Assembly: GCA_023412495.1 (NCBI GenBank)
Contig: JAEYNP010000101.1
Span: forward strand, 62,001-126,000
Reading direction: 5' to 3'
Source of the DNA: Pseudomonadota bacterium
GTDB taxonomy: Bacteria > Desulfobacterota > Desulfobulbia > Desulfobulbales > Desulfocapsaceae
DNA: 64,000 bases
Below the pieces are notes generated by a model, which searched no databases, had not been told where the DNA came from, and worked only from the letters and a program-made list of their open reading frames with translations. Made by a program: the position numbers and the translations under genes. This document shows, in pieces, positions 27,451-36,000 of the stretch (its first letter is position 1; each line of letters starts with the position of its first letter).

Positions 27451-29457
27451 TTAGAACGTATATCGGACATTGGCGAAAAGGGTTCTTCCCGGTTTGGGGT
27501 AGCCTTCCTGGATCTCATAGTTCTCGTCGAAGATGTTCTCCACGCCGGCTTCGGCGAGGATACCGTGGCCGAAGTCGTAGGCGAGCTTGGCACCCGCGGT
27601 GAAGAATGCCCCGGCGACCCGCACGCCGTCGGACGAAGTATAGCGCTTGGAGTTATATTCCGCGTCGACCTGGGCGGTCAGCCGGGCGAGCGGGGTGTAC
27701 CGGGTGTAGGCGAACACCTTGTGCTCTGGAATGTCGACCAGCTTGCTGTCGTTGGTTTTGTTGTCGGCATTGGTAAAGGTGTAATTGGCGCCGAGTTCGA
27801 AATTGTTCGGCAGGTGAAGGGCCGCCTCCAGCTCTACGCCGGAGAGATCGACCTCGCCGATATTTTCGTTGCGGTCGATCGACTTTCCGGGATTTGCGGG
27901 GTCGTCGATCTTCGTCAGCAGGATGTAGTCCGAGACGTCGTTATAAAAAAGTGCGCCCTTCAGGCGCAGGGTCTCGATACGGGTGGTTTCGCCGCCGATC
28001 TCGTAATTGTTCGATTTTTCCGGGTCCAGATCCGGATTGGGCAGGGCGGTGCCCAGCCGGTAGGAATATCGGTCCTTGATCGAGGGCAGCCTGGTCTTGC
28101 GGGCCACCGAGACATGGAAGGTTTCGGTGGCCGCGGGCGTGTAGAAGAGGCCGGCCTGCGGGTTGATCCCGCTGGTGTCCTTCTCGGGAAAGTCCTCGAT
28201 CGTCCCTGACGAAGTCAGGGTTTCCGCCTGAATGGTGTCGAGATAGTCGTAGCTTATGCCCGCGATGGCGTAAAACTTGTCGGAGAAGTTGATCGTATCC
28301 TCGATGCCGGCCGAAAAGATCTGATCCTTGAAGGTCAGCTCCGGCTGCGGAACGGTGGTTTCCCGGTGGACGTCACGCTTGTAGTGCAGAGCCATCTTGA
28401 GGAGGTGGTTCTGTAGAAGGGCCGTCCCCAGCTCAAGCGAGGCACCGTCGGTGTAATCGTCGTACCAACTCCTGAAGGCGAACTTTTTGGTGATGGTCGT
28501 ATAGGTGGCGTCGTCGTAGCTGTAGAGAGAGTTCTCGAAGATATCGTGGTAGAGCATGGTTTTTACATACGATTTTCCCTGAAGACCTGTCTTCGAAGTG
28601 AAGTAATAGCTCTGCTTGTCCCAGTACGGCCAGCGCCAATAACGCACGGTCACCGACGGATCGTCGCCGGCGTAGGGCGGGGTGCCTTTTTCGCCGTGCT
28701 GGTCGATGAAGCTGAAGGCATATTCGTCACCCTCCTTCGGGGTGTAGCCGACCTTGAAGTTCAGCTTGTCGTCCCGCCGGTAGGAGTTGTCACGGTGATC
28801 GCCGTTTTCCGCTTTGGTGGGAGTGAAGTTGTCAGAGAGCGGGAAGTAGTCGCTGTAGAGATAGGAGGCCCCTGCCTGGAGATACCAGCTGCCCTGGTTG
28901 GTCCCGAGGTTGGCATAGGCGTTGTAACTGTCGCCGGACCCGTAGCCGGCCCCGACCTCCGCCTCGAAGGCCTTTGCCGGCCGGCGGGAGACCATATTGA
29001 TGGCCCCGCCCAAGGTGTTGGGGCCGTAGAGCAACGAGGTGAAACCTTTGGAGACCACTATTTCGGAGAGATCGAAGGTGGTGAAACGGCCGAGATCGGG
29101 ATAGCCGTCATAGGGCACATAGATGGGGATGCCGTCGAGAAAGAGCGGCACACGCTTGATGTCGAAGCCTCGGACAAACAAGGTCTGCTCGTTCCGCGCC
29201 CCGGTGGCCGACGAGGTCACGCCGGGCAGGAGGTTGACTGCTTCTGCCACATTGTCGGCGTTGAAGGCCCGCATCTCCTCAGCATAGATCCGATCGACGA
29301 TAGGGGCAGTGGCCTCTTCTCCGGCCGTGGCGCTCACCTCGATTTCGCCGAGGGTGAAGACATTCGTCGGCTCCGCCTGGACGACCGGCGCCGTCGCAAT
29401 CCACACCGCCGCCATTCCTGAAAATACTACAGTTCTGCCATTTCCTGCGCCCTGCAT
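27451..29457 (-). CDS. TonB-dependent outer-membrane receptor
   Basis: The product is 668 residues from ATG 29457, which follows GGAGGAAGAG. It has a signal peptide (VVFSGMAAVWIATAPVVQA), a TonB box-like FTLGEIEVSA, and a plug domain (ARNEQTLFVRGFDIKRVPLF, LLYGPNTLGGAINMVSRRP). A 22-strand barrel ends in FANVRYTF with the terminal aromatic residue. Plug and barrel resemble siderophore and corrinoid receptors. It is the first gene of an operon with FmdE, methyltransferase, binding protein, permease, ATPase and TonB, which together form a complete envelope-spanning uptake route. A ModE-like box lies 18 bases before the start codon. Confidence 0.92.
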   Translation of the reverse strand: MQGAGNGRTVVFSGMAAVWIATAPVVQAEPTNVFTLGEIEVSATAGEEATAPIVDRIYAEEMRAFNADNVAEAVNLLPGVTSSATGARNEQTLFVRGFDIKRVPLFLDGIPIYVPYDGYPDLGRFTTFDLSEIVVSKGFTSLLYGPNTLGGAINMVSRRPAKAFEAEVGAGYGSGDSYNAYANLGTNQGSWYLQAGASYLYSDYFPLSDNFTPTKAENGDHRDNSYRRDDKLNFKVGYTPKEGDEYAFSFIDQHGEKGTPPYAGDDPSVTVRYWRWPYWDKQSYYFTSKTGLQGKSYVKTMLYHDIFENSLYSYDDATYTTITKKFAFRSWYDDYTDGASLELGTALLQNHLLKMALHYKRDVHRETTVPQPELTFKDQIFSAGIEDTINFSDKFYAIAGISYDYLDTIQAETLTSSGTIEDFPEKDTSGINPQAGLFYTPAATETFHVSVARKTRLPSIKDRYSYRLGTALPNPDLDPEKSNNYEIGGETTRIETLRLKGALFYNDVSDYILLTKIDDPANPGKSIDRNENIGEVDLSGVELEAALHLPNNFELGANYTFTNADNKTNDSKLVDIPEHKVFAYTRYTPLARLTAQVDAEYNSKRYTSSDGVRVAGAFFTAGAKLAYDFGHGILAEAGVENIFDENYEIQEGYPKPGRTLFANVRYTF

Positions 29458-29474
29458 ACTCTTCCTCCGTTTTT

Positions 29475-29498
29475 CGTTATATCTTGAAGAATACATCG
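29475..29498 (-). promoter_or_regulatory. Candidate ModE-type operator of the receptor operon
   Basis: CGTTATAT-N8-ATACATCG matches the CGTTATAT-N8-ATATAACG layout with two changes in the right half-site. It lies 18 bases upstream of the receptor ATG, so occupancy would be expected to block transcription or ribosome access. Confidence 0.5.
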
Positions 29499-29621
29499 CT
29501 GTGCATAAAAAACGGCCGCAGTGCCGCCTTCATGCGGATAACTGCATTTTTTAGCTCCGTTCAGCGGTGGCTCGGGAAATGCACGGAGCACACCATCACC
29601 GAAAAATTTTCCCACCACCGA

Positions 29622-29646
29622 CGGGCGATCACAAGGATCGCCCCTC
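29622..29646. repeat. Palindromic repeat GGGCGATC-ACAAG-GATCGCCC
   Basis: This is the same unit as at 6064-6086. Here it is solitary, in the intergenic region upstream of the receptor operon. Confidence 0.6.
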
Positions 29647-29743
29647 CATCCCAGGCGCATGCATCGATGAAGACTGAACAATGATCCGGCACAAGTCGCT
29701 CCTGGTGGAACGGTCACGTTTTGTAGGACCTGTTCGGTGCTTC

Positions 29744-29767
29744 GTTATATATAAAAAAATATAACGA
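29744..29767. promoter_or_regulatory. Perfect ModE-like palindrome CGTTATAT-N8-ATATAACG
   Basis: The half-sites CGTTATAT (29744-29751) and ATATAACG (29760-29767) are exactly complementary, with an A-rich 8-base centre. It closely resembles the CGTTATAT half-sites bound by E. coli ModE. It lies between the divergent receptor operon and the canonical modE gene. Confidence 0.65.
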
Positions 29768-29986
29768 GGCGCAAGCGCTATCTTCTGTGGAAGCCGTAGC
29801 CTTCTTTTTTGATCCATCCGGCTGAGGTACCTGAGTCTGAGCTCGTTGAAGAGATTTTTAAGAAAAAATCGGAGTCGGATCGGGATCGGTATCAAAATCA
29901 AAAATCAAGATAGGGGAGGCTGCTTAATACCAATACCGATACCGATTTCGATGTTTGCCGGAAACGCCTTATCGCCATCGAATGGC

Positions 29987-30014
29987 TTGACAATGCTGAC
30001 GTTTTCTATATTAA
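29987..30014 (+). promoter_or_regulatory. Candidate sigma-70 promoter of modE
   Basis: TTGACA at 29987-29992 is spaced 16 bases from TATTAA at 30009-30014. The start point predicted 7 bases later falls at 30021-30022, on the ATG itself, and no ribosome site precedes the ATG, so the transcript may be leaderless. Confidence 0.5.
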
Positions 30015-30021
30015 TAGCCTC

Positions 30022-30399
30022 ATGAAAGAGCATCGCAGCGGAAAAAAACGGCCCGATGCCCCCCCGGGATTTTCCTGCCGGGGCCGAATCTGGATCGAAA
30101 AGGACGGTGAAACCTACCTCGGCGTCGGCCGGATGGTCCTGCTCGCCAGGATCAAGGACTTTGGTTCGATTTCGGCAGCCGCCAAGTCTATGGATATGTC
30201 CTATAAGCATGCCTGGGATCTGGTCGATTCCATGAACCGCCATGCCCCCGAACCGCTGGTTTCGACCAGCAAGGGGGGCAAAGGCGGCGGCGGTGCCCTC
30301 CTCACCGAGGCGGGCGAGCGGGCGATCGGGCAATTTGCAGCGCTGCTCGAACGCCTGGAAGCCTTTCTCACCGAAGAGACCGCGCGTTTGCAGCTGTAA
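30022..30399 (+). CDS. modE: ModE N-terminal-domain transcriptional regulator
   Basis: The 125-residue product is the canonical winged-helix domain of ModE: LARIKDFGSISAAAKSMDMS and YKHAWDLVDSMN form the helix-turn-helix, and STSKGGKGGGGALLTEAG is the glycine-rich wing characteristic of ModE. The C-terminal molybdate-binding TOBE domains of full ModE are missing, so metal sensing may rely on the separate Mop protein or another partner. It is divergent from the receptor operon and surrounded by ModE-like palindromes, which makes it the likely regulator of this island. It appears to lack a ribosome site. Confidence 0.9.
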   Translation: MKEHRSGKKRPDAPPGFSCRGRIWIEKDGETYLGVGRMVLLARIKDFGSISAAAKSMDMSYKHAWDLVDSMNRHAPEPLVSTSKGGKGGGGALLTEAGERAIGQFAALLERLEAFLTEETARLQL

Positions 30400-30462
30400 C
30401 GCGGCTCAAGCGTTCAGCGGTCAACTGTCAGCGCTCAGCAAAAGCATCAACACATGGATTTA

Positions 30463-31353
30463 CTATCGTTTTTCAGCTGTCCGCTGTTTGCTGACAGCTG
30501 ATAGCCGATCGTTTGTCAGCCCTGTGCGCCAGGAAAGAACCGCCCATCGCACCGGGTGCCGATAATCGAGGGTCCAGCCGTCTCCGCTCCTGACGAGATG
30601 GCGTCTGAGGTAGGTGCGCAACCTGCCTTTTTCCTCCACGGTCATATCGGCAACCATCCAGCCGAAACCATTCACTGCCTCCTCGAGATCGGCATAGACT
30701 CGGCAATTGTCGCCGCTTGCCAGAAACGACACCTCGGCGAGGATGCCCATCTGGTTGAGCAGGTTGTACACGCAGAGAAAATCCGGCCCGCGATCCAATT
30801 CCCGGCCGATCGCCTCGAAGATCCTGCGGTCGTACGGCCCGTCGCCGACCAGAGAGGAAATGTACACCCTGTGCCTGGCTTTTCCGGCAAGCTTGATAAT
30901 GGCCGCCTGAAGATCGTCGACCACCAGAGAGCGGGAGGCGATCGCCACATCGTGCTCGCCGATTCCCGCCTCCTCCCAGTCGTCCTCCCAGCCCAACTCC
31001 CGTGCCTCGACATTGGCGAGTCCCCTTCCGGCACAGGTGTCCCTGAGAATGGCAATCATGGCCGTTGCGGGATCGATGGCCGTTACCGTACGGACTGTTT
31101 CGGCAAGGGGAACGGCAAGCGTCCCGGGGCCGCATCCCACGTCGAGGACCCGCCAGTGCGGCTGCGGCTTGATAAGCTCGAGAATATTCCTCGCATAGAC
31201 GCTGGCCCTTGTCTGCCGGGCAAACGAGGGTGCGCGGGAATTCCAGTCCGGTCTTTTTTTTCTCCCGTCGCTGCGCCGCTGCCGCATCTCCCGCCAGACC
31301 AGGTTCCAGTCGGGAGGGGCGATCGGTGCCGGCGATGTCGCAAATGTCATCAT
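30463..31353 (-). CDS. SAM-dependent methyltransferase of the FmdE-linked type (copy 2)
   Basis: The 296-residue paralogue of the methyltransferase at 25876-26733 has the same layout: WNLVWREMRQRRSDGRKK at the front, motif I VLDVGCGPGTLAVPLA, IASRSLVVDDLQAAI, FLCVYNLLNQMGILA, and HPVRWAVLSW at the end. After that shared end it carries an extra 20-residue tail (GLTNDRLSAVSKQRTAEKR) that looks like read-through into repeat sequence, suggesting loss of the original stop. The ATG at 31353 overlaps the FmdE stop by 4 bases; ATG 31350 is next to it. The function is as uncertain as for copy 1. Confidence 0.83.
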   Translation of the reverse strand: MMTFATSPAPIAPPDWNLVWREMRQRRSDGRKKRPDWNSRAPSFARQTRASVYARNILELIKPQPHWRVLDVGCGPGTLAVPLAETVRTVTAIDPATAMIAILRDTCAGRGLANVEARELGWEDDWEEAGIGEHDVAIASRSLVVDDLQAAIIKLAGKARHRVYISSLVGDGPYDRRIFEAIGRELDRGPDFLCVYNLLNQMGILAEVSFLASGDNCRVYADLEEAVNGFGWMVADMTVEEKGRLRTYLRRHLVRSGDGWTLDYRHPVRWAVLSWRTGLTNDRLSAVSKQRTAEKR

Positions 31354-31982
31354 GAGACTTTGTCCCGGGGTTGTTCCCCGTCCCGGGAACAGTGGATGTA
31401 ATTGTAATAGGTTTTGCCTTCGGCGCAGGGGCGGCAGAAAGTCTTGCCGTCCCGCAAGATTTCGCGCCGGTCGAGAACGGTTTCGCCGCAGGCAGCACAA
31501 CGGACCCTGGTTGCAGGTGTCCCGGGCGTGTCCTCTTCCTGCAGCGGTACACCGACATCCTGCACCAAAAACAGTTCGCTGTCCGCCAGTTCCATATAGG
31601 CCTTTTTTTCAGCCTCGTGCGGTTCCATTTCGGGGTAACTTTTAGCGGCGCTCTCAGGCACTCCGTCCGCCAGACCGATTCGGACCGCCCGTCCTGTGGC
31701 CATATCGAGAAAGGTTGCCGCCACCTTGCCGGTATCGACGATCTTGAAGCTCCGCTTGCCTACCCGGCAGCCGGAGACAGTCATAATCGCATCGGCCGCG
31801 CACCTGGCGACCTCGACCACGACGACCAGCCTTTTCCGGTCCTTCCCATAAGGGTCGGCAATCCCCAGCAGGCGAAGTCCCAGCATGGCGAGCCGTACTC
31901 CGACGATCTGGCCGGAGCATAGATGGCCGTGAAAGGCCGCCGCCCGATCAAGCAGTTCCATGAAAGTATCCCTGTCTTCCAC
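31350..31982 (-). CDS. FmdE-family protein with C-terminal zinc ribbon (copy 2)
   Basis: The 210-residue paralogue of the FmdE protein at 26730-27359 shares FHGHLCSGQIVGVRLAMLGL, ARCAADAIMTVSGCRVGKRS and the C-terminal zinc ribbon with CAAC and CRPC. The start is GTG at 31982, preceded by AGGAGG six bases upstream. It follows the sulfite-oxidase-fold gene and precedes methyltransferase copy 2 in one operon. Having two FmdE-methyltransferase pairs in one island points to two related but distinct substrates, or to a heteromeric complex. Confidence 0.9.
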   Translation of the reverse strand: MEDRDTFMELLDRAAAFHGHLCSGQIVGVRLAMLGLRLLGIADPYGKDRKRLVVVVEVARCAADAIMTVSGCRVGKRSFKIVDTGKVAATFLDMATGRAVRIGLADGVPESAAKSYPEMEPHEAEKKAYMELADSELFLVQDVGVPLQEEDTPGTPATRVRCAACGETVLDRREILRDGKTFCRPCAEGKTYYNYIHCSRDGEQPRDKVS

Positions 31983-32020
31983 CTGAAACCTCCTCTGGCC
32001 TCTTCAGGCCGGGCAAACAA

Positions 32021-32515
32021 TTATTCCACCATGACGACCTTCAGGTTCGCGAGCCGTTTCACGTAACGCGGTCCCGTCAGATAGTCCCTTGCCGAAAGGA
32101 GATCGACCTGACCCTGGCCGTGGTGTACGGGGCTGCCATCCCGTTCGAGAACCACCAACACCCCTTCGCCCACGGCGGTATTGAAGAGTTCCTGCCAGGA
32201 AAAAACGGTGGTGTATCCATCGGCGGAAGAGGCGGTGACAAACATTTTCTTGGTGTCGTTATGTTCCGTGACAATGACTCCCGCCTGGCCCAGGATATCC
32301 GTGAGCAGGACTCCCCGGCACGCCGCGATATTTCCCTTGGGTTCGCCGCTGCCGCAGGCGACCAGGAGATCCTTCACCTCCACCGTTTCCCTGCTGAGTA
32401 ATTCTTCCATTGTAATCCTGCGAGCTTGTTCCACCCTGCCGTCGATGAGAAAACCGCCGGTTCCTTCACTTTCCGCAGGGTTTTCTACCATAGAGGGTGT
32501 AGCTTGTCTTTCCAT
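32021..32515 (-). CDS. Small sulfite-oxidase-fold (molybdopterin-binding-like) protein
   Basis: The 164-residue product resembles the oxidoreductase molybdopterin-binding domain (PF00174): VEVKDLLVACGSGEPKG, then ACRGVLLTDILGQAGV and FVTASSADGYTTVFSWQELF. The cysteine in VACGSG (about residue 54) is placed like the molybdenum-ligating cysteine of sulfite oxidases. It has no signal peptide and is less than half the length of a sulfite oxidase, so it may bind or carry the cofactor rather than catalyse. The ATG at 32515 is preferred because GGAGG lies six bases upstream; ATG 32521 is directly on that site. It heads the second FmdE operon. Confidence 0.75.
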   Translation of the reverse strand: MERQATPSMVENPAESEGTGGFLIDGRVEQARRITMEELLSRETVEVKDLLVACGSGEPKGNIAACRGVLLTDILGQAGVIVTEHNDTKKMFVTASSADGYTTVFSWQELFNTAVGEGVLVVLERDGSPVHHGQGQVDLLSARDYLTGPRYVKRLANLKVVMVE

Positions 32516-32533
32516 TGTCATCCTCCGATTCTT

Positions 32534-32556
32534 CGTTGTGCGATTTATGAATAACG
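32534..32556 (-). promoter_or_regulatory. Candidate ModE-type operator of the second FmdE operon
   Basis: CGTTGTGC-N7-GAATAACG has the same outer CGTT/AACG half-sites and the same right half (GAATAACG) as the palindrome before modA. It is 18 bases from the start codon, the same offset as the box before the receptor gene. Confidence 0.45.
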
Positions 32557-32736
32557 CGGGAACAATAATAGCTAACCAAATTCCGTGCCAGCCAAAAGTA
32601 TAGACCGAAAGGTAGAGAAATTCGAACTTGACTCTATTGCCTTATCTCAGGGGATCCGAGCATACGACAAATTTGTCTCCACTCGCCAAAAACGTCAGGG
32701 AGCCGACAGGATTGGAGTGGCTTCAACCATCCTTGA

Positions 32737-32893
32737 TGGACTCGTAAAAGTCCGATCTACTTCGTTGTAGGCCTGAAACGGCGCTTCGCTGTACCATATG
32801 TACTCCCAAAGCGCCGTTTCAGACACTACGCCTCGTATATCAAACTTTTTCCAGAGCCCATCTCCACGGGTTGGGGCACTTTTTACGGCTTTA
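32737..32893. repeat. 157-bp dispersed repeat, copy 2
   Basis: Almost identical to 7646-7803 in the same orientation, with about a dozen differences by eye. It sits in the 498-base gap between the Mo/W island and the penicillin-binding-protein gene, where no gene is seen. Confidence 0.85.
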
Positions 32894-32958
32894 TACCCTT
32901 GGGATAATGATCGGTGGAGACGCCGTTTTCCAGGGGAAGTCGTCGAAGTGCCGCCAAC

Positions 32959-32995
32959 GAAAAACGGCGGCCGAGGGATCATCCCCGGCCGCCGT
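32959..32995 (-). terminator. Intrinsic terminator of the penicillin-binding-protein gene
   Basis: On the minus strand ACGGCGGCCG pairs with CGGCCGCCGT (positions 32964-32973 and 32986-32995), followed by a T run from the A tract at 32960-32964. It lies about 25 bases after the stop. Confidence 0.88.
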
Positions 32996-33019
32996 CTCTG
33001 CAGACCTTCATCTGATCAG

Positions 33020-36000
33020 TTACCCGTTTGACTTCTCCACAGGCTGAGAGGATTCCGTTTGATCGGGTTGATGGGATGCCTGGTTGACCGGCTTGGCGGA
33101 GTGCTGAGATGCCTGGTTGGCCGTATTGATATACGGCTGGAGGATCGGCACCATGCCCTTCAACACCTGCAGGGGCAAAGCGGAGGTGAAGCGGAAGGCG
33201 TTGGCCGACCGGCCGCTGACGAAGGCGGTGAGGGTGCCGAAGTGGTTGTCGCCCAGATAGAAGACGAAGGTGGCGGTCCGGTTGAGGGCCCGAGAGCCGC
33301 TCGAGCTGACGATGCGGTTGTCGCCGGTGCCGGTCTTGCCGCCAATGACAAAGGCGCTGCCGTCCTCCTGCTGGTAGGTGTTCAGCAACCGTCTCGCGGT
33401 GCCCTCGCTCACCACCTTGCTCATCGTCTCCTTGAGCATCCTGGCCACTTCCGGATTAAGCACCTGGGTCTCGACGGGTTCCGGTCGCTCGACAATGGTC
33501 TCGTAGGGCGTGCCCACCGCGAATTCGGCCCGGGTGAAGCGATAGGTAGGCATTCTCTTGCCGTCGTTCAGGATGATGCCGACCAGTTCCGAGAGTGCCG
33601 CCGGCCGGTCGCCGGAGCTGCCCAGCGCGGTGGCCAGCGACGGCACCAGGTGATCGAAGGGATAACCCATGTTCTTCCAGCGCCGGTGGATGTCGGAGAA
33701 GGCATCTACCTCGAGCACAGTCCTGATCCGGGAATCCCGGGCATTTTTTGCCTTGGTCTTCAGCAGCCAGCCGTAGACGAAGCGCCGGACTTCCTGGCTC
33801 TTTTTTCCGGCATCCCTGAGGGATTTTTCGCCAGGCTGCTGGAGGTAGTCGAGCAGCCACAGTTCCAGGGGATGCAGGGACGCGAGATATCCCAGGTCCT
33901 GGATATTGTAGGCGCCCGGCTTGTATCGTTCGTACATCGTCGACAGTTGCTTGTCGGACAGCTGCGACCCGGGCATCTCTTTTCGGATGAAGCGGGCGAA
34001 GGTCGCCTCGTCGGCGTTCGGATAGAGATGGCGATGGACGATGGTCAGCCGGATGGCGGTAGGCTTCCTCCCGGTGAGCAGGGCCTCCAGCCGTTGCTCC
34101 CTGGTGGTGTGGTTCCGGTATTTGTTCCAGAAACGCGACAGGAACACCATGCTCTCCCGGTCGATGAACTTATCCAGGACCTCCTTGCGCCGGGGATCGC
34201 TGTCGTCGGCGATGATCTGCCTGTTGTCCTCCCACTGGCGGGCCCGAGTGTATTTGACGATATCGTTCATGATCCGGACGAACGGCAGGTTGATCGAGTT
34301 CTGCAGAGCCTCGGTGACGGTGACGATGCGGCTGTTGTCCTCCCGCTTGAAGTTGCCGAAGACATGGAGGCCCCCGCCGGTGAAGAAGCGTTCTTCTGGA
34401 TTGGCCGAGTAGGGCCGAGCCATGGCCGCCTCCAGCATGGATCTCAGATCGATTTTCGGGTTGGCCTGAAACTGGCTGCAGGCCCACCGCGTCAGGGTGT
34501 CCTGATGCTCCTCGCCGAGCTTGGCAATCTCCCTCGGCTTCATCTTGCTGAGTTCGGCATGCAGCTCGGCGATGATTTCCAGATAGGTGGCCAGCGTACG
34601 CAGCTTGGCCGTGGAGCCCAGCTCGAGCTTGCTGCCTTCGTTGATGTCGAGCGGCAGATCCAGGGTGTCGGTCTGGATCCGCACCATGTTGCCCGTTGGG
34701 GTCCTTTCGAACAGGGTGAAACTGTAGCTGAGTTTGTCGGTCTGGTCGCGGGTCAGCAGGTACGGTCCGATGATGCCGAGCTCTTCCGCCACCTTTGGCT
34801 CTGCAAGCTTCTTGAGGTAGTCGCTGACTTTTTCCTGGAGCGCGCTCTCCAGGGTGGTACTTACCGTGACGTCCATCCGGTCGAGATCGTAGAGTGAGGT
34901 GTCGAGCAGGCCGCTCAGGCGGTTGCGGACCACGTTGACCCCCTTGTTGTTGGCGATCTGCGGCGCGGCGGAGTCTTCGCGGAAATTCCGGAAGAACAGC
35001 GGCTGGACCTGGGCCGCGTCCGCCAGCTCCTCGGAGATCACCCCGTTCTGGGCCAGGAGCCTCACGTAGCTGTTGCTCAGGATAGCCAGATCCGTATGGC
35101 CGCGGACGAGATAATAGGACGGCCGTCGATGGGCTATCATCAGACTGATGACCTGTTTGAGGATTCCAGCCTGCCGTTCCAGCTCGACCGCGTCCTCGTC
35201 CTTTTGTGCGAGCAGCCGGTTCATCTCGTCGAAATCAGTGCCGTACCAGACGAACATGCCGTCGCCGAGGCCGTTGACCTCACCGGCTCCGGGCGCGGCC
35301 GACAGGGGTACGGAGTTGACGTAATCGAGAACCAGCTGTTTGCGGTATTCCGAGGTATCCTCGCCGAAGCGATAGGCCCGGACGCTGGCCGAGGCCATCT
35401 GGATCAGCTTGTCCTTGACCGAGGAGGTGATGCCGTTGTCGGAGTGGCGGAACTTCTCGGTCTGGGTTGCGAGCGTGCTGCCGCCCATGGAGGGCAGGTT
35501 GATGTTCACAGCTTCACCCGCCTTTATCAGCACCGCCTTGGAGAACCTGCCCCAGTCCACCGCGGGGTTGACTTTCGGAAATCGATCGCTCAGCAGGTCG
35601 CGATTCTCGATGAACAGCAGGGCCTGTACCACCGATGGCGGGATGTCGTCGAACGAGTTGTACACCCGCCTGGGGTTGATCATCCGGTACATCGTCTGCC
35701 GGTTGCAGTCCAGCAGGTGCAGTCCGGCCTGGCTCTTCTCGTTGAAGGGAATATAGAAGCCATGGGAAGCGTATTCGGCGAGTTCCGGGCTGAACCGGGC
35801 CTGCCGGGTGATCACCATGTTTCTTTCCCTGAGCTTGCCGAGGATGGTCGGCAATTGGACATAGCCCAGGCGGAAGTCGTAGGGGCCTTTCTTCGGGAAG
35901 ACAATGGCGGGGCTTTCCCCGTCGCTGACCCAGTATTTCAGCTTAGCCGCATATTGGCTTATGTACTTGGCCTGCAGGCTGGAGGTCTGCGATTCGTAGT

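Larger units (their letters stand above)
29458..30021. other. Divergent control region between the receptor operon and modE
   Basis: No gene is supported. The region contains two ModE-like palindromes (29475-29498 and 29744-29767), a palindromic repeat (29622-29646), a run of GATCGGGATCGGTATC-type imperfect repeats at 29870-29950, and the candidate modE promoter near 29987. Confidence 0.55.

Noticed and set aside
33059..34897. Plus-strand open frame of 612 codons opposite the penicillin-binding protein gene
   Set aside because: Antisense shadow with low-complexity Gly/Glu/Val composition; the minus strand has intact SxxK, SxN and KTG motifs.
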